Source of the DNA: Holosporales bacterium
GTDB taxonomy: Bacteria > Pseudomonadota > Alphaproteobacteria > RUG11792
NCBI GenBank assembly: GCA_031257415.1
Contig: JAIROR010000010.1
Span: 1-6,671 of the forward strand
DNA: 6,671 nucleotides
Direction of reading: 5' to 3'
Shown piece after piece: positions 1-5,842 of this stretch. The position numbers were made by a program, and so were the translations under genes. Below the pieces are notes generated by a model. The model did not search any database. It was not told the origin of the DNA and worked only from the letters and a program-made list of their open reading frames with translations. The first letter of the stretch is position 1. Each line of letters opens with the position of its first letter.

Positions 1-17
1 TTTCATTCCAAATATCC

Positions 18-43
18 ACTTTAAAAACGAATGTTTTTAAAGT
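18..43. repeat. Perfect 11-bp inverted repeat with GAAT loop, copy 1
   Basis: Left arm 18-28 pairs fully with right arm 33-43 around the four-base loop GAAT (29-32). Four T residues (43-46) follow, so it could act as a weak terminator for a gene to the left, but the stem is almost all A-T and the T-run is short. It is equally likely to be the structural core of the repeat unit. Confidence 0.85.
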
Positions 44-83
44 TTTATAGTGTCGCCCCTGGCTAATTTCATTCCAAATACCC

Positions 84-109
84 ACTTTAAAAGCGAATGC
101 TTTTAAAGT
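84..109. repeat. Perfect 11-bp inverted repeat with GAAT loop, copy 2
   Basis: Same structure 66 bp downstream: arm 84-94, loop GAAT 95-98, arm 99-109. Compared with copy 1, the second pair from the loop changed from A-T (27/34) to G-C (93/100). Both partners changed together, so the stem stayed perfect. This double change is what selection for base pairing would produce, although a single event remakes both arms equally well. Confidence 0.85.
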
Positions 110-141
110 TTTATAGTGCCGTCTTCGGTTGACTTCATTCC

Positions 142-328
142 TCTTATCCAACGACTTAGAATCCGTGATTTTTAAGTTCTTTACTAAAACACAATTCAGA
201 CAATTACACAACCAATAACCACATTAAAACCACATTAAAACCACACTAATCTGAAAGTTCAACGTAAAAGTAACTGTTTCTACAATGAATTTTGCAGTGG
301 TTTCGCTATGGATTAAAGTTATTTTTCG
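142..328. other. A/T-rich non-coding spacer upstream of ftsH
   Basis: No open reading frame, tRNA or recognisable RNA gene is visible. It contains an 11-bp-period repeat (219-249). A possible but weak upstream promoter has TTCAAC at 258-263 and TACAAT at 281-286 with 17-bp spacing. A 15-base stretch at 167-181 (GATTTTTAAGTTCTT) also occurs at 6039-6053 inside the ruvX 3' end. The segment 303-323 resembles 4528-4548 upstream of glyS. Confidence 0.6.
219..249. repeat. 11-bp direct repeat with helically phased A-tracts
   Basis: CCACATTAAAA occurs at 219-229 and again at 230-240, followed by a diverged partial copy at 241-249. The AAAA tracts at 226-229 and 237-240 are 11 bp apart, about one helical turn, which can bend DNA. 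It lies about 90 bp upstream of the ftsH extended -10, so a structural role in promoter activity is possible but unproven. Slippage noise is the plain alternative. Confidence 0.6.
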
Positions 329-337
329 TGGTATAAT
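329..337 (+). promoter_or_regulatory. Extended -10 promoter for ftsH
   Basis: TGGTATAAT is a perfect TGnTATAAT extended -10 box. No good -35 lies 16-18 bp upstream (TGGATT at 309-314), as is common for extended -10 promoters. The predicted transcription start is about 343-345, which lies after the ATG at 341 and supports TTG 374 as the ftsH start with a leader of about 30 bases. Confidence 0.6.
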
Positions 338-360
338 TTAATGTCAACGTTATGTTATGC

Positions 361-364
361 GGAG
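361..364 (+). promoter_or_regulatory. Ribosome-binding site deciding the ftsH start
   Basis: GGAG lies nine bases before TTG at 374. No comparable motif precedes the ATG at 341, where the -10 box occupies that position. This makes TTG 374 the better-supported start. Confidence 0.6.
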
Positions 365-373
365 AAAAAAAGG

Positions 374-2224
374 TTGAATAAGAATTCACGAAATACATTG
401 ATTTGGCTCTCAGTATTTTTACTGATGTTTTTCGTTTTTTATCCTTTTAACGGGCAATATTTGTCCAGTTCTCCGAAGGAGTTTTCATATTCTAGATTCA
501 TAAACTACGTTAGGAATGGAGATATCAAGGAAGTCATCGTAGACGTTTCCAAAAGCGATTCGTGCAAGATTTTGGGCAGGACGGTTGGGGGAAAGATGTT
601 TACGACAATCACTCCTCTGGATAATGGCAAAACGTTTGAAACTTTAATAGACAACAATGTGGACGTCCAAATTAGTTCCGGAGAGTCAGGGTGGAATTCG
701 TTTTTTTCCCACTTAGTTACGTTATTACCGGTGCTTCTCATACTATGTTTGATGATTTATTCTTCGAGGCAGATGCGCGGAAAGGGAGGAGCTGGAGGTG
801 GAGGCCCCCTTGGACTTGGAAAATCAAGAGCTCGTATGTTCCAAGACAAAAAGATAAAGGTCAGATTTTCGGATGTGGCTGGAATAGATGAAGCGAAGGC
901 GGAACTTGAAGAAATTGTCGATTTTCTTAAGAATCCTAAAAAATTCCAGAGGCTAGGAGGGAAAATCCCAAAGGGAGTGCTTCTTGTGGGGGCCCCTGGG
1001 AATGGGAAAACTTTGCTCGCCCGAGCGATCGCTGGAGAGGCTTCTGTGCCATTTTTCAGTATTTCTGGCTCTGATTTTGTGGAAGTATTTGTTGGGGTTG
1101 GGGCAAGTCGCGTTCGTGATATGTTTGAGCATGCCAAGAAAAGTTGTCCGTGTATTGTGTTTATAGACGAAATAGACGCCGTTGGAAGACAGAGGGATTC
1201 AGTTATGCGCAGCGGAAACGATGAGCGTGAGCAAACGCTGAACCAATTGCTTGTCGAGATGGACGGGTTTGAGGAAAATCAAGGAGTGATTGTGCTTGCG
1301 GCAACCAATAGGCCAGACGTCCTTGATCACGCCCTTCTTCGCCCTGGCAGATTTGATAGGCGAATAGAGGTCCAATATCCAGATATGAACGGAAGAGAGA
1401 AGATATTAAAGGTCCACGCCAAGGATGTTCCCCTTGACTCGGATGTCGATCTGAGGGTTATAGCTCAGGGGACTCCTGGGTTTTCTGGTGCGGAACTTGC
1501 AAATTTGGTTAATGAAGCCGCTCTCCTTGCCGCTCGTTACGAAAAAACTACCGTTTCAATGCATGATCTTGAAATGGCCAAGGATAAAGTTTTGATGGGC
1601 AGCGAGATGAAGTCTGTCATGATGGATGATTCGGAAAAGAAGATGACTGCCTTTCACGAGGCTGGGCACGCTCTCGTCGCCCTCCTTGTTCCGTCTGCCG
1701 CCAAGATTCATAAGGTTACAATAATTCCCAGGGCCCATTCGCTCGGTATGGTGATGCGACTTCCAGAAAAAGACAAGTTATCAGAATCCAAGCTGGAGCT
1801 TCTATCTGATATAAAAATCGCCATGGGAGGCAGAGTTGCAGAGGAAATTTTCTTCGGTCGTGATCACGTAACAACTGGAGCTTCAGCAGATATCAAAAAT
1901 GCAACAGATATCGCAAAAAAGATGATCATCAATTGGGGAATGAGCGACAAACTTGGATTCAGGAGTTTCGTTGACACCAACGGGGGCTACATCGTGAGCA
2001 CATCGGACAAACTCTCTGAACGGACTTCCGAAATTATAGACACCGAAATTAAGAGTATTATGGATACATGCTATGAAGAAGTGATAAAACTTATAACAGA
2101 AAACAGAGATAAAATAGAATCAATTGTGGAATACCTCTTAATATACGAAACCTTAACAGGAGATGAGGTGCGAAAAATATTCAACGGAGAAGAGATAAAT
2201 AGAACAATCGAGGCGAATGTGTAG
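374..2224 (+). CDS. ftsH: ATP-dependent zinc metalloprotease FtsH
   Basis: Membrane-anchored AAA+ protease that extracts and degrades misfolded membrane proteins and short-lived regulators. From TTG 374 the protein is 616 residues (627 from ATG 341). Two membrane segments (about 8-25 and 110-130) flank an extracytoplasmic domain, followed by a glycine-rich linker and the ATPase. Visible motifs are Walker A GAPGNGKT (206-213), pore-loop FVG (239-241), Walker B FIDEID (263-268) and the second region of homology with both arginine fingers in LRPGRFDRR (R323, R326). The zinc site HEAGH (428-432) has its third ligand Asp506 in [10 protein letters not shown]. All catalytic residues are present, so it should be active. 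Oddities: Walker A reads GAPGNGKT where GPPGTGKT is usual, and the C-terminal tail is short compared with about 640 residues in E. coli. The TTG start is preferred because GGAG sits nine bases upstream, the promoter -10 abuts ATG 341, and the resulting N-terminus ([15 protein letters not shown]) looks typical. It is monocistronic and converges on glyS. Confidence 0.97.
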   Translation: MNKNSRNTLIWLSVFLLMFFVFYPFNGQYLSSSPKEFSYSRFINYVRNGDIKEVIVDVSKSDSCKILGRTVGGKMFTTITPLDNGKTFETLIDNNVDVQISSGESGWNSFFSHLVTLLPVLLILCLMIYSSRQMRGKGGAGGGGPLGLGKSRARMFQDKKIKVRFSDVAGIDEAKAELEEIVDFLKNPKKFQRLGGKIPKGVLLVGAPGNGKTLLARAIAGEASVPFFSISGSDFVEVFVGVGASRVRDMFEHAKKSCPCIVFIDEIDAVGRQRDSVMRSGNDEREQTLNQLLVEMDGFEENQGVIVLAATNRPDVLDHALLRPGRFDRRIEVQYPDMNGREKILKVHAKDVPLDSDVDLRVIAQGTPGFSGAELANLVNEAALLAARYEKTTVSMHDLEMAKDKVLMGSEMKSVMMDDSEKKMTAFHEAGHALVALLVPSAAKIHKVTIIPRAHSLGMVMRLPEKDKLSESKLELLSDIKIAMGGRVAEEIFFGRDHVTTGASADIKNATDIAKKMIINWGMSDKLGFRSFVDTNGGYIVSTSDKLSERTSEIIDTEIKSIMDTCYEEVIKLITENRDKIESIVEYLLIYETLTGDEVRKIFNGEEINRTIEANV

Positions 2225-2432
2225 AGCTGCAGTACCAAATTCCATCAATAATGTCACGAATGGCGCCCAAGAAAATGTTGAATTACAGTTCATCTGTTGG
2301 TGGATTTGGTATAGTATACGCCACACCAGGTCAGTGATTTGTATAATTGATTCATTTTCTACAAGCAAAAATGTGCACAATGACTGGTCGGATGATGATG
2401 AATTCTAAAGTCTAATTCGTTTTCTATAAAAT
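2225..2432. other. Spacer between convergent ftsH and glyS
   Basis: About 210 bases with no convincing gene. A 63-codon frame starts at ATG 2217, overlapping the ftsH stop, and a 28-codon frame starts at 2251. Neither has a well-placed ribosome-binding site or a recognisable protein character. The shared terminator lies at its right edge. Confidence 0.5.
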
Positions 2433-2485
2433 AAAAAACGTCAGCATATACCTGTGTGTTGTTTAACTACGCTGACGAATTTTTT
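2433..2485. terminator. Bidirectional intrinsic terminator between ftsH and glyS
   Basis: CGTCAGC (2439-2445) pairs with GCTGACG (2471-2477), giving a 7-bp stem around a 25-base loop. On the minus strand the stem is followed directly by six U (complement of A 2433-2438). On the plus strand it is followed by AA and then six T (2480-2485). It can therefore end both converging transcripts. The stem lies inside the last codons and stop of glyS, so glyS coding and termination signals overlap. The loop is long, so efficiency is uncertain. Confidence 0.65.
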
Positions 2486-4453
2486 CAGTAACAACAGATT
2501 GCTAAACATCACTGATTGATCTCTATCTAACATCGTTACGTTATCGCATGCTTCTATAATTAATTTTGATACATCAACTATTTCTCCTATTCCGCAAGAG
2601 GAATTAAATTTTAGTATTGCGCTTTTTGCGTTATTCATATAGTTGTTATTAAAACTAATACTTTGGATATCTTTGATAAAATCATCAGGGATCAACACAT
2701 CTGCAACTCCAATTGCTCTTTTATAGGCGCTTTGCACGATGGAAAACCCGTCATGTTTCGATAATTCATTGAAGGATTTTACCTTTTCGATAGCTTCTTT
2801 ATAATCGAAGTCACAGCTGTCATACGAATTGATGACGGCTTCCACGAGCTGGGCGCTGACCTTTAGCTTATCTTCGACGTACTTCGTGAATCTGTCGCAT
2901 ATAAAACCAAGAACATTATTGACTACATCTGGATGGAGTTGGATTCCTTGGTCTGAATAAGCTTCATTCAGAGTCTTCGCAAAGTATGACAGCTTTTCTC
3001 CGCACAATACATCAAATTCGCTATCGCATATTAGGCGAACGATACTGAATGCAGCTCTCCTCAAAGCGTACGGATCTTTGGATCCTGTTGGATAGACATC
3101 GAAACCTATAAAGCCCACGAGAGTATCAAGTTTATCGAAAAATGAAATCCTGGCTCCGACTACGTTTGCTGGAAGTCTGTCATTCGCTCCGTTTGGCCTA
3201 TAATGCTCCGCAATCGCTTCTGCGACTTCCTGCGTCTCCTCCTGGTTGAGAGCATATATTCCTCCCATTATTCCCTGAAGCTCTGGGAATTCGCCAACCA
3301 TCTGGGTTACAAGATCGGCCTTGCATATCGAAATGGCTCTGTTTTCTTCCTTAGTTTCTGAAACTGACAGTATTCTGCCTATCTTCTGGCTAACACTTCC
3401 GAGCTTTTCGTGAAAAACGACATCAGAGAGTCTTTGGGAAAATGCGTCAAGAGAAATATCTGTATCCTCTTTGAAGAAGAATGCAGCGTCGCTCAGCCGT
3501 GCCCTGAGGACTCTGTCCAGTCCTTCGCGCATGGCCTCTGTTGGGGAAACATTGGTGACCGTCCCATAAAATGGGGCAGCAACATTATTTGGATAGATAA
3601 GCGTAAAGTATTTTTGATGAACTTTCATTGTTGTTGACAGAACCTCTTTTGGCAAGTTCATGAATTTTTCTTCTATTTGACCAATATGAATAAAGGGATA
3701 TTCAACCAGGCCCGCCACCTCATGCAGCAACTCTTCATCGTTTTGAATGCACAATCCCATCTCGGCAACTCTTTTGGCCAACTCAAAGTCTATATAAGAA
3801 ACTTTCTTCTGATAATCCAGCATCACGTATGCCTTTTCAAGTTTTGCGACGTAGTCATCGAAACATGTCACCGAGAACTCCTCGTTATTGGCAATAAACC
3901 TGTGTCCGCGTGTTGTATCTCCCATCTCAAGCCCAACCGATTTTATGAATTTTCTTATTGGGAAACCATCGTATATGCAAAGAATTGACCGAATCGGACG
4001 CACCCAAAAACAGCTCAACTCGTTGGTTTTCCCGATGTACCATCTCATTGACTTTGGCCACGGGAAGGCTTCGAGAAATTCTTCAATAATGTCTGAGAGG
4101 ATCTCTCTAACGTCACTTCCAGGAATAGTAATTTGGAGGTAGAGATACCCATCCTTCTCTATCAAATCTTCCATAAACTTGTTATTGGAATTTAAAAAAC
4201 CAATAACGGCGTTTTCCGGAGCAGATACCCGAGGGCCTCTCTTTCTTTCATTTATACTGTGAGTCTTCGAAAGCATATTTTCAACACGTATGGCTATTCT
4301 TCTGACAGATACATATGCACTGACGTTGTCAAAATCTACCCCATATTCTCTCAGGACTTTTTCAAAAAGCTCCTTCGCGTTGTTAACAGCCCGCCTCTGA
4401 AACCTGGCCGGGATCTCCTCACTAAAAATTTCAAGCAGCAACTCATTTTTCAT
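2441..4453 (-). CDS. glyS: Glycyl-tRNA synthetase beta subunit
   Basis: The beta subunit of the bacterial alpha2beta2 glycyl-tRNA synthetase binds tRNA-Gly; the alpha subunit (GlyQ) carries the aminoacylation active site. The 670-residue length suits the family (about 690 in E. coli). Family signatures run from end to end: ELLLEIFSEEIPAR at the N-terminus (4-17), RGPRVSAPE (72-80), FWVRPIRSILCIYDG (149-163), TRGHRF (181-186), HEVAGLVEYP (244-253), MKVHQKYF (276-283), RVLRARLSDAAFFF (314-327), DLVTQMVGEFPELQG (380-394) and PTGSKDPYALRRAA (455-468). The C-terminal 200 residues fit the helical anticodon-binding region. The start is fixed by the conserved N-terminus, although no clear Shine-Dalgarno precedes it. 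No frameshift is seen. The usual partner glyQ is not next to it; the gene appears to be transcribed alone from its own promoter. Confidence 0.97.
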   Translation of the reverse strand: MKNELLLEIFSEEIPARFQRRAVNNAKELFEKVLREYGVDFDNVSAYVSVRRIAIRVENMLSKTHSINERKRGPRVSAPENAVIGFLNSNNKFMEDLIEKDGYLYLQITIPGSDVREILSDIIEEFLEAFPWPKSMRWYIGKTNELSCFWVRPIRSILCIYDGFPIRKFIKSVGLEMGDTTRGHRFIANNEEFSVTCFDDYVAKLEKAYVMLDYQKKVSYIDFELAKRVAEMGLCIQNDEELLHEVAGLVEYPFIHIGQIEEKFMNLPKEVLSTTMKVHQKYFTLIYPNNVAAPFYGTVTNVSPTEAMREGLDRVLRARLSDAAFFFKEDTDISLDAFSQRLSDVVFHEKLGSVSQKIGRILSVSETKEENRAISICKADLVTQMVGEFPELQGIMGGIYALNQEETQEVAEAIAEHYRPNGANDRLPANVVGARISFFDKLDTLVGFIGFDVYPTGSKDPYALRRAAFSIVRLICDSEFDVLCGEKLSYFAKTLNEAYSDQGIQLHPDVVNNVLGFICDRFTKYVEDKLKVSAQLVEAVINSYDSCDFDYKEAIEKVKSFNELSKHDGFSIVQSAYKRAIGVADVLIPDDFIKDIQSISFNNNYMNNAKSAILKFNSSCGIGEIVDVSKLIIEACDNVTMLDRDQSVMFSNLLLLKKFVSVVKQHTGIC

Positions 4454-4489
4454 AACGATTCAGCAACAGACTGACCTTTGATAACACAG

Positions 4490-4517
4490 ATTGTAGCATA
4501 CTTTGTGTCCATGTCAC
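4490..4517 (-). promoter_or_regulatory. Sigma-70-type promoter for glyS
   Basis: Read on the minus strand: -35 GTGACA (4512-4517, five of six matches to TTGACA), a 16-bp spacer, then TGC followed by TACAAT (-10 at 4490-4495), making an extended -10. The predicted start near 4483 gives a leader of about 30 bases before the glyS ATG. Confidence 0.6.
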
Positions 4518-4569
4518 ATGTTTGAGCTCGCTCTGGATTAAAGCTATTCGCTTCTTAAATCTGGAATAG

Positions 4570-4601
4570 AATCGATCCAGATGCCGCCTTCTGGATCGAT
4601 T
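4570..4601. repeat. 12-bp perfect hairpin between the secreted-protein gene and glyS
   Basis: Arms 4570-4581 and 4590-4601 pair fully around an eight-base loop (TGCCGCCT). Neither side has an immediate T-run; the nearest is TTTTTT at 4611-4616 on the plus strand. It could be a processing or terminator-like structure at the end of the upstream minus-strand transcript. The arm ATCCAGA (4575-4581) is also complementary to TCTGGAT at 4532-4538, and TCCAGAT (4576-4582) pairs with ATCTGGA at 4559-4565, so alternative folds exist. Confidence 0.7.
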
Positions 4602-4636
4602 TCTTGAAACTTTTTTCATAGCTTTGCAGACGACGT

Positions 4637-4670
4637 GGGATACTACTCAATGGTCATAGTAGTTAATCCC
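4637..4670 (-). terminator. Bulged 11-bp hairpin just after the secreted-protein gene
   Basis: GGGAT (4637-4641) pairs with ATCCC (4666-4670), and ACTACT (4642-4647) pairs with AGTAGT (4658-4663). There is a two-base bulge (4664-4665) and a ten-base loop. It starts eight bases past the TGA of the minus-strand gene, a sensible place for a transcript 3' end. It lacks a U-run, so it may be a stabilising 3' hairpin or a Rho-associated end rather than an intrinsic terminator. Confidence 0.45.
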
Positions 4671-4741
4671 TCAACAAATCAAGTTTTCGCCCTAGTTCTT
4701 TTACCCCTCAACAAGTCAAGTTTTCGCGCTTGTTCTTTATA
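4668..4741. repeat. 37-bp tandem duplication spanning the 3' end of the secreted-protein gene
   Basis: Units 4668-4704 and 4705-4741 share most positions, including the run TCAAGTTTTCGC. Because 37 is not a multiple of three, the second unit in the direction of translation (4668-4704) is read in a shifted frame. The upstream unit encodes KEQARKLDLLR. The downstream unit encodes KRTRAKT and stops, but in the parallel frame it would read KELGRKLDLLRD followed by TAA. Confidence 0.8.
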
Positions 4742-5842
4742 TTCCTCATTGCCAAGTCCTCTTTCAAGCACTGATTCAATGAGCCTCATTGCCTGCCAAC
4801 CTAGCACTATATCACCATTACGCTTCGCTTTAAGTAGGCCCCATAAATTTTCACAGGTGATTATTCCTCTAAGCTCCTCGGTTACATCTTTATTAGTTTT
4901 ATCTATAATTACAAGTCCTGGAATCTTAGCGCCAACGCCAGCGAAAAGTGCCATAACGTTCATATCGTGATCGTTACGCAACCTTTCTGAATTAACAAAA
5001 CAAGATGCCAATTCCCGCAATTTGTCGAGGGTATCTTCTGTCTTGGAAAATCCAGAATCTTTCAGCTTTTTGTTATACTCTATCAGATTGCCAAAAACAC
5101 TGCGTTTTATAATTACTGTCTTCGCGCACGTTCTACAGCAGTGAACATTACACGGATGCATAACGATGAACACGATGTTCTCCTTGTGATTTATATCATT
5201 CCAAAGCAAGGGATGCGCCCTTTTCTTAGTCCTAAAGTCGTTGTAAAAAGACTGCGCTCCCGGATTATTAAATTCGTAGGAGTGGGAGTTGTAATGAGGC
5301 TTTTCACGATTGTTGTATTTGTTATAACCGCTATTAAAATCCTTATTACTTTTGGACTTCCTATCCTCTTTACTTTTGGACTTCCTATCCTCTTTACTTT
5401 CGGACTCACTATCCTCTTTACTTTCGGACTCACTATCCTCACCAAATTGTTGCTGCGGCGGATACAATATCGGCGGCTGCGACGAATACTGCGGCTGCGG
5501 CGGATACGATATCGGCGGCTGCGACAAATACAATATCGGCGGCTGCGGCGGATACGGCTGCGGCTGCGGCGGCTGTGGTAAATATTGCAACTGTGAATAC
5601 TGCTGCGGCGGATACTGCGGCGGCTGCGGCGGCGGCTGCGGCGGCGGCTGCGGCGGATACTGCGGCGGCTGCGGCGGATACGGCTGCGGCTGCTGCGGAT
5701 ACGGCTGCGGCGGCTGCGGCGGATACAATATCGGCGGCTGGTCAATGATGCTACACTCTCCATTGTTAATCGCAACATTGTTAATCGCAACCGCGGCAGC
5801 GATCATTGAAGCGCCATTTAACAAAAACTTGCTAATCTTCAT
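4679..5842 (-). CDS. Secreted Pro/Gln-rich repeat protein with C-terminal cysteine-cluster domain, function unknown
   Basis: 387 residues, not a family I can name. The N-terminus (MKISKFLLNGASMIAAAVAI) looks like a Sec signal peptide; there is no convincing lipobox. Residues 35-131 are a low-complexity tract of PPQ and PYPPQ with QPPILY three times (35-40, 100-105, 122-127). Residues 135-166 are four 8-residue repeats, two acidic (EDSESESK) and two basic (EDRKSKSK/N). The rest (about 190-387) looks globular, with a cysteine cluster CNVHCCRTC (231-239). A downstream AKIPGLVIIDKTNKDVT (305-321) resembles the cis-proline strand-turn of thioredoxin/nucleoredoxin-like proteins, with the cysteine cluster after a hydrophobic strand (IVFIV) as expected for such a fold. 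That is a low-confidence inference, because WCxxC itself is absent. A weak ribosome site (TGGA) lies about six bases before ATG 5842. The C-terminus has been altered by a 37-bp duplication. The extended tract may reach across or along the cell envelope; host interaction is speculative. Confidence 0.85.
   Translation of the reverse strand: MKISKFLLNGASMIAAAVAINNVAINNGECSIIDQPPILYPPQPPQPYPQQPQPYPPQPPQYPPQPPPQPPPQPPQYPPQQYSQLQYLPQPPQPQPYPPQPPILYLSQPPISYPPQPQYSSQPPILYPPQQQFGEDSESESKEDSESESKEDRKSKSKEDRKSKSNKDFNSGYNKYNNREKPHYNSHSYEFNNPGAQSFYNDFRTKKRAHPLLWNDINHKENIVFIVMHPCNVHCCRTCAKTVIIKRSVFGNLIEYNKKLKDSGFSKTEDTLDKLRELASCFVNSERLRNDHDMNVMALFAGVGAKIPGLVIIDKTNKDVTEELRGIITCENLWGLLKAKRNGDIVLGWQAMRLIESVLERGLGNEEYKEQARKLDLLRGKRTRAKT
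5345..5440 (-). repeat. Four 24-bp tandem repeats encoding charge-inverted octapeptides
   Basis: Period 24 bp, four units. Units at 5393-5440 encode EDSESESK twice; units at 5345-5392 encode EDRKSKSK and EDRKSKSN. The acidic and basic versions differ by the same three substitutions (Ser to Arg, Glu to Lys, Glu to Lys), so the strongly acidic half becomes basic while length and frame are kept. Confidence 0.9.
5450..5740 (-). repeat. CCG/CAG-type low-complexity tract encoding the Pro/Gln-rich region
   Basis: Dense imperfect trinucleotide-based repeats (GGCGGCTGC-type on the plus strand) that encode PPQ, PYPPQ and QPPILY motifs. The tract is much richer in G+C than its surroundings and free of stops in other frames, which creates spurious Gly/Cys-rich and Arg/Ser-rich overlapping frames. 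Likely prone to length change by slippage or unequal recombination. Confidence 0.85.

Larger units (their letters stand above)
1..141. repeat. 66-bp tandem repeat, two full copies plus a short third start
   Basis: Copies lie at 1-66 and 67-132 with an exact 66-bp period. A third copy starts at 133 but matches only through the first nine or so bases (TTCATTCC at 134-141) before diverging. The two full copies differ at ten positions by my count (15/81, 27/93, 34/100, 53/119, 56/122, 58/124, 59/125, 60/126, 63/129, 65/131), and all ten are transitions. Each copy carries a perfect stem-loop, listed separately. The array begins at the window edge, so more copies may lie to the left. Each copy also contains an ATG mini-ORF of 11 codons plus stop (31-66 and 97-132), without a ribosome-binding site; I do not call these genes. 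The repeat family is not one I can name. Confidence 0.9.

Noticed and set aside
18..109. Pair of intrinsic terminators
   Set aside because: Stems are nearly all A-T and the following T-run is only four bases; no gene is seen to their left in the window.
1..141. CRISPR array
   Set aside because: Two near-identical 66-bp units follow each other with no unique spacers between them; this is a tandem repeat, not repeat-spacer architecture.
757..1137. 126-codon minus-strand frame inside ftsH
   Set aside because: Shadow of the highly conserved ATPase coding region on the other strand.
2251..2337. 28-codon plus-strand frame in the ftsH-glyS spacer
   Set aside because: No ribosome site and no recognisable peptide; expected by chance.
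2217..2408. 63-codon plus-strand frame whose ATG overlaps the ftsH stop (ATGTGTAG)
   Set aside because: The overlap would suit translational coupling, but the only upstream GAGG is three bases from the ATG, the composition (WWIW, many Cys and Ser) is not protein-like and no family is recognisable.
5191..5790. Minus-strand Arg/Ser-rich frame overlapping the secreted-protein gene
   Set aside because: Another shifted reading of the same trinucleotide-type tract, which is stop-free in several frames; it lacks an independent ribosome site or domain.
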